Below, one piece after another: positions 9,433 to 20,642 of a stretch of 64,000 nt of DNA. The position numbers and the translations under genes are program-made. Source of the DNA: Stomoxys calcitrans (lineage: Eukaryota > Arthropoda > Insecta > Diptera > Muscidae). The DNA lies in assembly GCF_963082655.1 (NCBI RefSeq), contig NC_081552.1, forward strand, positions 96,549,922 to 96,613,921, in the 5' to 3' direction. The notes below the pieces were generated by a model, which saw only the letters and a list, made by a program, of their open reading frames with translations, was not told the origin of the DNA and made no database searches. Numbering within the stretch: the stretch's first letter is position 1; each line of letters opens with the position of its first letter.

Positions 9433-12304
9433 TTTTATACCATCCACCATAGGATGGAGGTTTCCTTATTTCGTCATTCTGTTTGTAAGTCCACGAAATA
9501 TTCGTCTAAGACCCAATGATATAAAAATTTCACCCTAAGTGTTCGGGGGGGTCCCCAACCCCCCAAAAAACCCCCACCGCTTTGGGTAATATAGGTATCA
9601 AATGAAGTGTATTTAAAAGTAGAATACAAATTTATTCTTTTGTGTCTGAGGCGCCCCCCAAAATCCTCCAGCGGGACATATATACCGATTGGGACAATAT
9701 GTGCATCAAACGATAGGTACTTTTGAGTAGAGTACGAACATGTCATAAAAATGGCACGCTAAGTGTCGGGGGGGGTACCCAATCCCAAAAACACCACCCA
9801 ACAGGACACTTCTACCGCTTTCGGCAATGTGGGTATCAAATGAGAGGTATTTAAGAGTAGAATACGTACTTGCCATAAAAATTTCACCTTTAGTGCTGGG
9901 GGGGTTCCCCACCCCTAAAACCACCACCCAACACAACACTTTTACCGCCTTGGGAAATATGGGTATCAAATGAAAGGTATTTAAAAGTGGAGTAAAAATC
10001 TGACATAAAAAATTATTCCTTGGTGTCTGATGGAGCCACCCCCGAGGCTCAAATAAAAGGAATGTAACAGTAGAGCTCGATGTTGATATTTTTTCAAAGG
10101 CTAAGTGCGTGGGTGGCCATCCCACCCTACATATCCCTCAAATTGGACATATTTGTGGATTGTGGCAAAAAAGGGGCTCAAATCTGATATCTGAATTATG
10201 GCCAAGTGTTTCAGGGACGACTCATCTCATAAACCCCCATTTGAACCACGGGGCCGCCCCACCTTAAACACACCAAACATATAGTTAAGCCAATCACGAC
10301 AATATGGGACTCAAACGAAATGTATTTAGGATAAGAAAACGTATCTGATAACCATTTGTCGAACCAAGTGCTAGGTGGACCACCCCAACCACCAAAACAC
10401 CCCTAAATCGGACATATTTACCGACCATGGCAATATGGGACTCAAATGAAAGGTATTTGCGAGTAGAATACGAATCTGATATTCAAATGTGGGACCACGT
10501 TTCTGGGGGGGTGGACCCCTTCCCCAAAACACCGCCAAACACGACTTATTTACTGACCATAGGAATATGGGACTTAAATAAAAAGTATTTGAGCGTAGAA
10601 TTAGAATCTGATATCCAAATATGGGATCAAGTGTTTGGGGGGCTGCCTCTCCCCAAAAACATCCCCCACAGGGGACAAATTTACGACCATAGCAATATGG
10701 GGCTCAAATGAAAGGTCTTTGGGAGTAAAGCACGAATCTGATATCAATATTTGGGAAAAGTGTCTATTGTTGCTACCCTACCCCCACAACCACACCCAAA
10801 TAGTAAGTATTTGCCGACTTTTGCAATATGAGGCACAAATAAGAGGGTTTTTAGAGTGGAACACGAATCCGATATATATTTTCAAGACCAACTCACTGAG
10901 TGGCCTCCCATCCCCCAAAAAACACTCCCAAGGCAGTCATGTTTGCCGACTATGGAAATATGGGGCTCTAATTAAAGGTATTTGGGAGTAGACCACGTAT
11001 CTTATATTAACATTAGGGACCAATTGTCTAGGGGACGTCACACCACCATAACAAATAGGACGAAATTGTTCACCAAGACAATTTGGGTCGTAAAGATAGT
11101 GGAACTAAATATTTTTAGAGCCAATACCCCAAACCGGACATATTTGCTGACTTTTGCAATAAGGAGTTTAAATGATTTTTGAAAACGAATTTGATATGCA
11201 ATTTTGAGGCCAATGGCAATATGGGGTTCAAATAAATGATATATAGATATATGAGAATAGATCACGTTGCTGATATATATTCCGGGCTTAGTGTTTGGGC
11301 AACCACCCCCATCCCCAAAACACCCCTAAATCGGCCATATATACCGACCATGTCAATGTGGAAATTTAATGAAAGGTATTGGGGGGTAGGGCAAGAATTG
11401 ATACCCTCTTTCGGGACCAATTTGCTGGGGGTCAACCCCTTTCCCAAAATAAGGGGTTCAAATAAATGATATATATTGTGGATATATGAGAATAGAGCAC
11501 GTTGCTGATTTATTTTCCGGGCTTTGTGTTTGGGCGACCACCTCAATCCAAAAACACCCCTAAATCGGCCATATTTGCCTACCATGTCAATGTGGAGATT
11601 AAATGAAAGGTATTGGGGGGTAGAACAAGAATTGATACCCACTTTCGGGACTAATTTTCTGGGGGTCAACCTCTTTACCAAAATACCCCACAAACAGCAA
11701 TTTTTTAGTGACCATCGCTAAATGGGGCTCAAATAAAGGTATTTGGGAGTAGAATACGAATTTGATATCCAAATTTAGGACCATATATTTAGGGAATCAC
11801 TCCTTCCCCAAAACACCCCGCAAATGGTAAAAATTATTCGACCACGCCAATAGGAGGTATTTAAGATTAGAAAACGAGTTTGATAACATATTTTGGAAAA
11901 TGTGTTTGGGGGACGCCTCATCCTGTAAACTCCGCTAAACCAATGCCATTTTTGAGGTTTAAATAAATGGATGCTGATATTTTTTCAGGTCCAAGTGCCT
12001 GAGGGACCACCTCACCCCCGAAAACACCACTAAATCAGATATCATGAGAGTAGCGGGCTGAAATTAAGTATTTTAAGAATGGAGTACACCTTACATCCAA
12101 ACTTAAATTCGTAGACCAATAAAGATCATATGGGATTCGGACAAAGGCACTTATATTGTAAAACAATTAGTCAAGCGATATACTATTTTCGTAGCACGGT
12201 ATTTTACTAAAAACTCTTTAATTGTCGAAAATGAATATTTGAAGGAAACTTTTGTTCCATATAAAGTAAAAGAAGGCGCAACGGAGCGGGCCCGGGTCAG
12301 CTAG
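9433..12304 (+). mobile_element. Chimeric element: DINE-type 5' end joined to a Helitron array ending CTAG
   Basis: The left end (9433-9515) is a family 1 start: TTTTTATACCATCCACCATAGG, 'tttcgtcattctgtttgtaa', 'gaaatattcgtctaagaccc'. After about 9515 the sequence changes to tandem units with G and C runs ('gggtatcaaatgaaaggtat'). From about 10300 these become canonical Helitron H-family units in plus orientation. The right end is GAGCGGGCCCGGGTCAGCTAG at 12284-12304, followed by T. The TC(TTATATATA) and GTTTGTTTGT 5' end of the H family is absent. This could be a transposed chimera with an acquired 5' end or a simple recombination product. Confidence 0.6.
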
Positions 12305-12989
12305 TATAAGATAAAATAAGAATCGTTGGTAGAACTAGAAATTAGAAATACGAAAATATATCAATTTTTTTGCTTTCGTAAACTTTTTCTTTCTTTGCCC
12401 ACTAATTTTTACTCGGTACATGAAATAAAGAATAAATTGATATTGATAAAAGTCTCCCGACTAACTTATTTTAACATATGTCCTTACTTAAGGTGGGTAT
12501 TTAGATCTTTCCATTGTAGTCTTTTCATTGTAAAAGAATTTTTTTGGTAGAAAAAAAAATACCCATGAATGGAGCAGTCTTAGAGAAATTCCAGCTCGAG
12601 CCAGGCAACAGTGGACGACTAAAACTTGTTAAAAATAAATTTTCCCTCGATATAAGGTTAAGTTTTGGATTGTTGAAAGTCTGACTTTTTTTACATCCAA
12701 AAATATGCAACAAGACTTTTTTCTCAAAATTCTTAGGAGTGAGATTTCTGGAATTCATTTTAGTGGCTTGTTGCATTTGATGGTTTCTATATTCAAAAAA
12801 TATTTTTTTTGGCGATAAGCCAGCTGCCTTAAGCTTAGCTTAATGGTCAAAAAACATAAAGGAAAAAATCGTGGCTTAGATTAGGTTGAAAAGAGGGTGC
12901 AGCTATTAATCCGCCCCATGCCACTATGGACATATAACTTAGCCATTAGTCGGCTTGTTATGCGCTCTAAAAACTATAAAGTAACCTCT
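12305..12989. other. Unassigned spacer
   Basis: AT-rich sequence with no convincing gene. 12890-12960 ('cgccccatgccactatggac') may be a small repeat remnant, but no second copy is seen in the window. Confidence 0.3.
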
Positions 12990-14246
12990 AACAAGTAAAA
13001 AGGCGTTAAGTTCGGCCGGGCCGAACTTTGGATACCCACCACCTCGGGTGTATATATGTAAACCACCTTTCGTCAAATCCGGGGAAAAATGCTATATCGA
13101 AATATGTTCCGATTTGGACCAAATACTGATAACTACAAGTTATTGTTCAACTGTGTAAAACAAAATTTTGATCTTTTTAGTAGGTATATCTAAAAATAAA
13201 CCGATCTGAACCATAAACGACACGGATGTCGAAAAGCCAAACATACGTCACTGTGTCAAATTTCAGTGAAATCGGATTATAAATGCGCCTTTTATTGGCC
13301 CAAGGCTTTTCATCGAGATATCGGTCTATATGGCAGCTATATCCAAATCTGGACCGATTTCGACCAAGTTGCAGATAAATGTCGAGGAGCCTAACAGAAC
13401 TCTCTGTCCCGAATTTCGGCGAAATTGGATAATAAATGCGCCTTTTATGGCCCCAAAACCATAAATCAAGAGATCGGTCTATATTGCAGCTATATCCAAA
13501 TCTGGACCGATCTGAGCCAAATTGAAAAATAATACCGAAAGTTTTAACACAACACACTGTCCCAAATTTCGGCGACTTCGGACAATAAATGCCTTTTATG
13601 GGCTCGAAACCTTAAATCGAGAGATCGGTCTATATGGCAGCTATATCCAAATCTGAACCTGAAATCTGAAATCTTCGTCAATTTGGATTGACGAAAGATG
13701 TCGAAGGATTTAAGATGACTCACTGTCCCAAATTTCAGAAAAATCGGATAATAAATGTGGCTTTTATGGGCCTAAGACCCTAAATCGGAGGATCGGTCTA
13801 TATGGCAACTATATACAAATCTGTACCGATCTGAGCCAAATTGACGGAGGATGTTGGGGGCCTAACATAACTCACTGTCCCAAATTTCAGCAAAATCGGT
13901 TAATAAATGTGGCTTTTATTGGCCTAAGACCCTAAATCGGCGGATCGCTCTATTTGGGGGCTATATCAAGATATAGTCCGATATAGCCCATCTTCGAACT
14001 TAACCTGCTTATGGACAAAAAAGGAATCTATGCAAAATTTCAGCTCAATATCTCTATTTTTAAAGACTGTAGCGTGATTTCAACAGACAGACGGACAGAA
14101 AGACGGACGGACATGTCTAGATCGTCTTAGATTTTTACGCTGATCAAGAATATATATACTTTATTGGGTCGGAAATGGATATTTCGATGTGTTGCAAACG
14201 GAATGACAAAATAAATATACCCCCATAATTCGGTGGTGGGTATAAA
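12990..14246 (-). mobile_element. DINE-like family 2 element, complete
   Basis: On the plus strand it opens AACAAGTAAAAAGGCGTTAA, then a hairpin with perfect 10-bp arms AAGTTCGGCC/GGCCGAACTT, then 'ggatacccaccacctcgg'. It closes with 'attcggtggtgggtataaaa'. Between are repeated units with 'tatggcagctatatccaaat' and 'cactgtcccaaatttc', and near 14090-14120 a 'gacagacggacagaaagacg' tract (GTCY on the minus strand). Family 2 has the same terminal plan as family 1 with a different interior. Confidence 0.8.
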
Positions 14247-14255
14247 AAGAAAATT

Positions 14256-15061
14256 TTAAGTTAGGAATTCCGTGCTACTTACAAAATCCTTAATTGTTTT
14301 TAATAGCACTCCCCTAAGTAGGTTCATGTCTGATATTGTGTCTCCACCTAAGTAGCGGTATCTATTGGACGCGAAAGCCGGACAATGACAAAGGAAATGC
14401 TCCAACTTCTCATCATCTTCCCCGCATGCCCTACAGATGCTACCATTTGCCGTACCGATTTTACATAAGTGAGCTTGCGTCCTATGTGGTCCGTTATGAT
14501 ACAAACAGCTATACTGATCTTCTTCTTGCTTCCTTTCAGTAATAGCCTCGTTTTCTCACGATCTGGATCCCCCATAGGATTTTCACCGTCCTACCTACCA
14601 TTTCGCTGTTCCACAATGTTCCATGGATTCCACAGATCTCCGCAGGAACGTATTATCGTCAGGCAGTCTAAAACAGATCACAGTCTCTGGGTTCTCAATG
14701 TAAACCCCTAGGCCCACTCTGTCTTCAGCTTTGATCCATCCGTATAACATGATCTTCCAGGTGGCAATACTAGGGTTCCGTCAGTCCAAGACTGTGCCGA
14801 TGACAGCAGTGCCTCGCACTCGACTTCAAGGTTCATCTCAAGTATCCGATCGGAAACCTCTTCCCTTCCTTTCAGGTTTCCTATCGTCGCCTCGATTATA
14901 CCGCGATGGTATGAGCTGCTCCCATCCTCATTCCATTCTCCTATCGCCTTTAGTCTCATAGCCGCAGTCGCTGCCTCACACTTAATCTGTATGTCAATGG
15001 GTCGGATATGTAGAATAGTCTTCAGTGCCGTAGTGGGCGTGGTCCTCATCGCTCCAGTCAA
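14256..15061 (-). pseudogene. LINE-C ORF2 C-terminal part: RNase H and zinc-binding tail
   Basis: The minus strand encodes CYTDGSKL (around 14720), the RNase H motif with its first catalytic Asp. After a frame change comes HLCKIGTANGSICRACG...EHFLCHCPA (about 14460-14380), the CxxC...HxxxC signature common at LINE ORF2 C-termini. Adjacent frames must be combined, so the gene is broken. Confidence 0.65.
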
Positions 15062-15261
15062 ATGCCTTATGCAAGACCCTTTCGGCCCTTCTGCATAGCT
15101 CGTTTGGATCCTTACCCCTTAGATGTATTATAACAGCGTAGCAGACGGGTTCAAATCCCTCCTCAGTCAGCATCCGTAATAGGTCATTTATGGTGGTCAC
15201 CCATAGGAGTGGCGATTAAATGCCCCCCTGTGGCTTGGCCTGTGCCACTTTCTCCCTTATA

Positions 15262-16764
15262 TTTATGCCATGGGACACACAATTTATCCACCTATTCTAT
15301 AGCATATGGTTTATTCAGTCTCTAAGGACCGGGTCCACCCGGTACTTGTCTAAGGATTGGATCAGTGTGTCGGTCCGCACATTGTTAAAAGCCCCCTTTC
15401 CTTGACATAGGAATGCTGTTTGTATTTGAGCAGTCCGCTGGATGTCATACTCTTTATTATGGTGTCCACAATAACTTCCATGGTTTTGGGTAGAAAGGAC
15501 GTAGGGCTTATGGTTCTGTAGGCCTTTGGTGTCGCATAACTTGCCTTGCCGGGCTTGGCTATAAACATCACCCTTGCCTCTTGCCAGGCTTTCGGAGTAT
15601 ATGAAAGTCCTAGGCACGTTGTGAACCTTTTGGCCAAACAAGGCGCCAGATAGTCTGCCTCTATCTGCAGTAACGCCGGAAATTTTCCATCAGGTCTGGG
15701 TGACTTAAATGGTTTCATGCTCCGCAAGGATTCCTTCACCATAAATTCCGTTATTATAAACCTTCAATCAACGTCATTATTCCAAGACTCTGGTGTCTCC
15801 GTGAGTCCCTTCGTATCCTGTGCAAAATGGGTTTTTATCAAAAGCCTCAACATGTCCTCCGTTGTCTCTGCTCTCACTCCCATGTGGCCTACTAAAGTTT
15901 CAGTTTGGACATGGGTTTTTGAGAGAATTTTTTTTTTGTCTTAGCGGCGTCATTAATGCTATCGACCTGTTCGAAGAAAAGCTTCAAGGAGGCACGTTTT
16001 GCCGCTCTGGTAATCTTATTGTATTCCTAGAGCCGTGTGTAATACACATCCCAATAAACTTCCGCTTTTTTCGACGTGCTCTGTTAAAAAGTCTGCCGAC
16101 CTCTTTCCCAATATTGCGAGTCTCCCCGGTCATCCCTGGGTTTTCTTGGGCTGATTTCCTTTCCCGAAGAGGACAACTATCTTCGAAGGACCCCACCAAT
16201 GCAATCGTAGTCCTGTTGACATTTTCGTCAATGTCTTCTATACTTGGACAATCTAAAATATCTTGCTCAAGTCTTCTTCTGAGTAGCCTTACGAATTTTG
16301 TCCACTTGGTTTTCAACTTATTCTGGAAGCTTATCGGATTCGGCGCTGGCGGTGCTATTCTGAACCTAATGTAGCGATGGTCAGAGAAAGGGTGTTCCAT
16401 GGAGACCCTCCAATCCTGAACCTAATCGATCAGATTTTCCGAACATATCGTCACATCTAATACCTTCTCCTTTATCCTATTAACAAAGGTAGCGGTGTTA
16501 CCAATATTAAGTGTTATTAGGTCGTTAGTATTCAAGAACTCTGCCAGGCTTGGCCCCGTACTACCCCACGAAATGTGGTGAGAGTTCGCATCGCACCTAT
16601 TAGTATCTCGTTTCCTGTATGTTTTGCTTTCCTCACCAGCCGTTCCAGCTCCGACGTGGGTAGCGGTGTCGGAGAGTCGAAGGCAGATAAAGTGATGCCA
16701 GGTATGCTCCACCGTCTCCCTGTCTCACCACTGTTGCATCAGACGTTGACAACTCTGAGGAAAA
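15262..16764 (-). repeat. LINE-C tandem duplication, unit 1 (about 1503 bp)
   Basis: It begins TTTATGCCATGGGACACACA right after an intact TA (15260-15261) and ends CTCTGAGGAAAA before the TA flanking the mariner element. On the minus strand it encodes endonuclease (SDHRYIRFRI, about 16380) and RT (ARVMFIAKPGKASYATPKAY, about 15570; KGAFNNVRTDTL, about 15390). It matches unit 2 with roughly a dozen to a score of differences by eye. The RT frameshift before KGAFNN is shared, so the element was already dead before duplicating. Confidence 0.85.
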
Positions 16765-16766
16765 TA

Positions 16767-17373
16767 AAGGGTGATTTTTTTGAGGTTAGGATTTTCATGC
16801 ATTAGTATTTGACAGATCACGTGGGATTTCAGACATGGTGTCAAAGAGAAAGATGCTCAGTATGCTTTGACATTTCATCATGAATAGACTTACTAACGAG
16901 CAACGCTTGCAAATCATTGAATTTTATTACCAAAATCAGTGTTCGGTTCGAAATGTGTTCAAATTTTGACAAATTTTGTTCAGCGATGAGGCTCATTTCT
17001 GGTTGAATGGCTACGTAAATAAGCAAAATTGCCGCATTTGGAGTGAAGAGCAACCAGAAGCCGTTCAAGAACTGCCCATGCATCCCGAAAAATGCACTGT
17101 TTGGTGTGGTTTGTACGCTGGTGGAATCATTGGACCGTATTTTTTCAAAGATGCTGTTGGACGCAACGTTACGGTGAATGAACACATTTCGAACCGAACA
17201 CTGATTTTGGTAATAAAATTCAATGATTTGCAAGCGTTGCTCGTTAGTAAGTCTATTCATGATGAAATGTCAAAGCATACTGAGCATCTTTCTCTTTGAC
17301 ACCATGTCTGAAATCCCACGTGATCTGTCAAATACTAATGCATGAAAATCCTAACCTCAAAAAAATCACCCTT
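16767..17373 (+). mobile_element. Mariner-type foldback element, copy 1 (607 bp)
   Basis: It is flanked by TA on both sides (16765-16766, 17374-17375). The arms 16767-16960 and 17180-17373 are 194-bp inverted copies starting AAGGGTGATTTTTTTGAGG. Each arm encodes the same transposase N-terminus (MNRLTNEQRLQIIEFYYQNQ), so the normal 3' terminus has been replaced by a second 5' end. The centre encodes FSDEAHFWLNGYVN and CTVWCGLYAGGIIGPYFFKD, the region around the first catalytic Asp of a Tc1/mariner (IS630-superfamily) transposase. The rest of the catalytic domain is missing. It is non-autonomous but has intact ends. Confidence 0.85.
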
Positions 17374-17375
17374 TA

Positions 17376-18880
17376 TTTATGCCATGGGACACACAATTTA
17401 TCCACCTACTCTATAGCATATGGTTTATTCAGTCTCTAAGGACCGGGTCCACCCGGTACTGGTCTAAGGATTGGATCAGTGTGTCGGTCCGCACATTGTT
17501 AAAAGCCCCCTTTCCTTGACATAGGAATGCTGTTTGTATTTGAGCAGTCCGCTGGATGTCATACTCTTTATTATGGTGTCCACAATAACTTCCATGGTTT
17601 TGGGTAGAAAGGACGTAGGGCTTATGGTTCTGTAGGCCTTTGGTGTCGCATAACTTGCCTTGCCGGGCTTGGCTATAAACATCACCCTTGCCTCTTGCCA
17701 GGCTTTCGGAGTATATGAAAGTCCTAGGCACGCTGTGAACATTATGGCCTAACAAGGCGCCAGATAGTCTGCCTCTATCTGCAGTAACGCCGGAAATTTT
17801 CCATCAGGTCTGGGTGACTTAAATGGTTTCATGCTCCGCAAGGATTCCTTCACCATAAATTCCGTTATTATAAACCTTCAATCAACGTCATTATTCCAAG
17901 ATTCTGGTGTCTCCGTGAGTCCCTTCGTATCCTGTGCAAAATGGGTTTTTATCAAAAGCCTCAACATGTCCTCCGTTGTCTCTGCTCTCACTCCCATGTG
18001 GCCTACTAAAGTTTCAGTTTGGACATGGGTTTTTGAGAGAATTTTTTTTTTTGTCTTAGCGGCGTCATTAATGCTATCGACCTGTTCGAAGAAAAGCTTC
18101 AAGGAGGCACGTTTTGCCGCTCTGGTAATCTTATTGTATTCCTAGAGCCGTGTGTAATACACATCCCAATAAACTTCCGCTTTTTTCGACGTGCTCTGTT
18201 AAAAAGTCTGCCGACCTCTTTCCCAATATTGCGAGTCTCCCCGGTCATCCCTGGGTTTTCTTGGGCTGATTTCCTTTCCCGAAGAGGACAACTATCTTCG
18301 AAGGACCCCACCAATGCAATCGTAGTCCTGTTGACATTTTCGTCAATGTCTTCTATACTTGGTCAATCTAAAATATCTTGTTCGAGTCTTCTTCTGAGTA
18401 GCCTTACGAATTTTGTCCACTTAGTTTTCAACTTATTCTGGAAGCATATCGGATTCGGCGCTGGCGGTGCTATTCTGAACCTAATGTAGCGATGGTCAGA
18501 GAAAGGGTGTTCCATGGAGACCCTCCAATCCTGAACCTAATCGATCAGATTTTCCAAACATATCGTCACATCTAATACCTTCTCCTTTATCCTATTAACA
18601 AAGGTAGCGGTGTTACCAATATTAAGTGTTATTAGGTCGTTAGTATTCAAGAACTCTGCCAGGCTTGGCCCCGTACTACCCCACGAAATGTGGTGAGAGT
18701 TCGCATCGCACCTATTAGTATCTCGTTTCCTGTATGTTTTGCTTTCCTCACCAGCCGTTGCAGCTCCGACGTGGGTAGCGGTGTCGGAGAGTCGAAAAGC
18801 AGATAAAGTGATGCCAGGTATGCTCCACCGTCTCCCTGTCTCACCACTGTTGCATCAGACGTTGACAACTCTGAGGAAAA
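17376..18880 (-). repeat. LINE-C tandem duplication, unit 2 (about 1505 bp)
   Basis: It begins TTTATGCCATGGGACACACA directly after the mariner element and its TA. It ends CTCTGAGGAAAA before an intact TA at 18881-18882, where the LINE continues uninterrupted. Contents match unit 1: minus-strand RT with KASYATPKAYRTISPTSFLP (about 17650) and endonuclease to linker with SCPLRERKSAQENPGMTGET (about 18280). Confidence 0.85.
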
Positions 18881-18994
18881 TATATAATTCAAATTTATAT
18901 GACAAATAACGCAGATCCTCGGCCGAGTACCAGTGTTAGCATAGAATAATTGGTAGTTGATATGGTTCAGTCCAGAAATTTTGTTCCGGGTCAT
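18640..18994 (-). pseudogene. LINE-C endonuclease N-terminal part, broken
   Basis: The minus-strand translation includes GDGGAYLASLYLLFDSPTP and CDANSHHISWGS (18715-18660, in two frames). The latter corresponds to the D-x-N region of APE-type LINE endonucleases. It continues as SLAEFLNTNDLITLNIGN into unit 2. The same motif is duplicated in unit 1 near 16590. Confidence 0.6.
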
Positions 18995-19049
18995 CCATGG
19001 CTCCTAAATTAAGGTTTCCATTCCCTGTACTGCCTGATGTTTCAATACT

Positions 19050-20258
19050 AGGATCTTTGCCCATCTTAGCCTTCGAAATCTTAAGTAAATGGGATTCTTG
19101 GGAGTAGGTGATGGTACCATCATCGTCTCCTTGTCTCCCGTTGGGTTGCATTGAGTCTCCTGTAGCTGCGCTGCCTAATATTTCACTATTAGGATCTTTA
19201 CCTATCCCAGCATTCCGAATCTTGAAGTCGGTGATGGGTCCGTCGTCGGGTTCCTGTTTGTTAGGCTATGTTGGATGTCTCGCCACTGCACTGCCCGATA
19301 TTTTAGTATTGGGATCATTGCTTCTCCTAGTCTTTCCAATATTGAGAGATGCCGTGATTGTCTTGTTGTCGGCCCCCTGTTTGTTGGGCGGTGTTGAGTC
19401 ACCTGCCACTGCACGGCCTGGTGTCGCAGAATGAAAATTTCTGCCTATCCTAGTCTTCCCAATCTTGAAAAAGACAGCTTTGCTTGCCCAAGAATCCCAA
19501 CATGTCGCAAATTTACTGCCCCATCCCTTGATAAAGACCGTAACCTTTGTGAACTGGGGGATATCCATCTTTCTCACCAAGTCGAGCTTTGCGCCCTCCC
19601 AGGGAGCGTGAATACCTTTCACGAGCTGTTTGACAGTAGCAGCACATTCCGCCGACACAAAACGCAGCGTAAAGATGTCCCCTCTAAATTCGCAGATCAT
19701 CATTTGTATGGGTGGGCCCTCTACAATGTGTGGAACCACACATGTTCAAAAATCCGATCGTTAACCAGATCCTTTTCGAATTCACAGTTCTCCATGAAGA
19801 CTCAGGGGCCGTGCTCGCTTCCTTCATTCCTGTTCCAATTTTGTCTACCTCCGCAGGACACTGTCTGGAGTCTCCATTGCGGGATGGCTGGCTTGGTTTT
19901 CCCAGAGTACTTGAAAGCGGGGAGTTCTTTTTCTTCTTCAGAATTTTAGCAGTGTTATGCTCTTCGGGAGATCTGATTATTTTTCCAGTGAAGTGGTTGG
20001 AATGTCAGTTCTATCCCTTCCAGCATCCTGCACTTTCGCCCGATTACGCTGCCGGTACATACTCCTCTGTCTCCTTCGTCGTGCAGCGGATCGCTTTCTC
20101 GGTCTGCTTGTGAGCTTAGCAAAGTCATCGCTCACTTCTGCTGTCATCCCGATGCCCTCATCTCCCGATTCGGCTGCGATGACTGTTTCATTGACATAGT
20201 CGCTGTCTGAATCCGAGTTCCTGTGGCATAGGAAATAAAAAGAAAACTTTTTTTTCAA
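19050..20258 (-). pseudogene. LINE-C ORF1 remnant with degenerate ~40-residue repeats
   Basis: The putative start near 20258 encodes a basic N-terminal region (RKRSAARRRRQRSMYRQRNR, about 20080). After frame changes comes CEFRGDIFTLRFVSAECAAT (about 19690). The C-terminal half holds imperfect repeats of the type IGKTR-x-x-NDPN-x-x-ISGSAVA (about 19440, 19330, 19210 and 19070), each followed by 'PNxQxxDD'-like residues. The role is presumed nucleic-acid-binding, as in LINE ORF1 proteins. No zinc knuckle is seen. Confidence 0.5.
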
Positions 20259-20642
20259 AAATTTTTAAAATTTTTTTTATACAAATTTTCCTTTAACAAT
20301 TGTTGTAAAAAAAATTTAAAAAATGACTACGTCAGTATAAATGCTCTTATCTATGAATATATGAAATTTCATCCAAATTGGACAATTGAATCGAGGGTCA
20401 AGCGTAATGGGTTAAAATTTTGTCTTTAAAATATTTATTGAAAATTGTCTATACAAAAATTTAAGGAAATTATTTCATTTGAAAGGATGTTACTGAAATT
20501 TATCGAAATCTTTCGTATGGAAAAAATAACTTCGAGGATGCCCGGGCCTGAGAAATATTTTGCCTTTAGACAATATTTCATTAAAATTTTGCTTTTAGAA
20601 AAAATGTCTTTAAAATTTTCCTTTGTTATTGTATTTTGTAAT
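20259..20642. other. Unassigned AT-rich spacer
   Basis: Runs of T and A with no recognisable gene or repeat family lie between the LINE-C 5' end and the next DINE copy. Some of it may be LINE-C 5' UTR. Confidence 0.3.

Larger units (their letters stand above)
14250..20258 (-). mobile_element. LINE-C: inactivated non-LTR retrotransposon with RNase H, internally duplicated
   Basis: Reading down the minus strand there is an ORF1-like region (about 20258-19050), an APE-type endonuclease (about 18990-18450), reverse transcriptase (about 17820-17400 and again 15740-15100), an RNase H domain (around 14720) and a C-terminal CxxC...HxxxC region ending at 14256. Frameshifts and stops break every domain. 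RT plus RNase H suggests the LOA/I group, but the clade is not proven. The 3' end is cut directly after the stop by a family 2 DINE. A 1.5-kb segment is tandemly duplicated with a mariner-type element at the junction. Confidence 0.75.

Noticed and set aside
9474..11784. Many open frames of 60-145 codons on both strands in the Helitron arrays
   Set aside because: Peptides such as YLSFEPHIAMV and WGSNERYLGV recur with each DNA unit on either strand. They are shadows of the tandem repeat.
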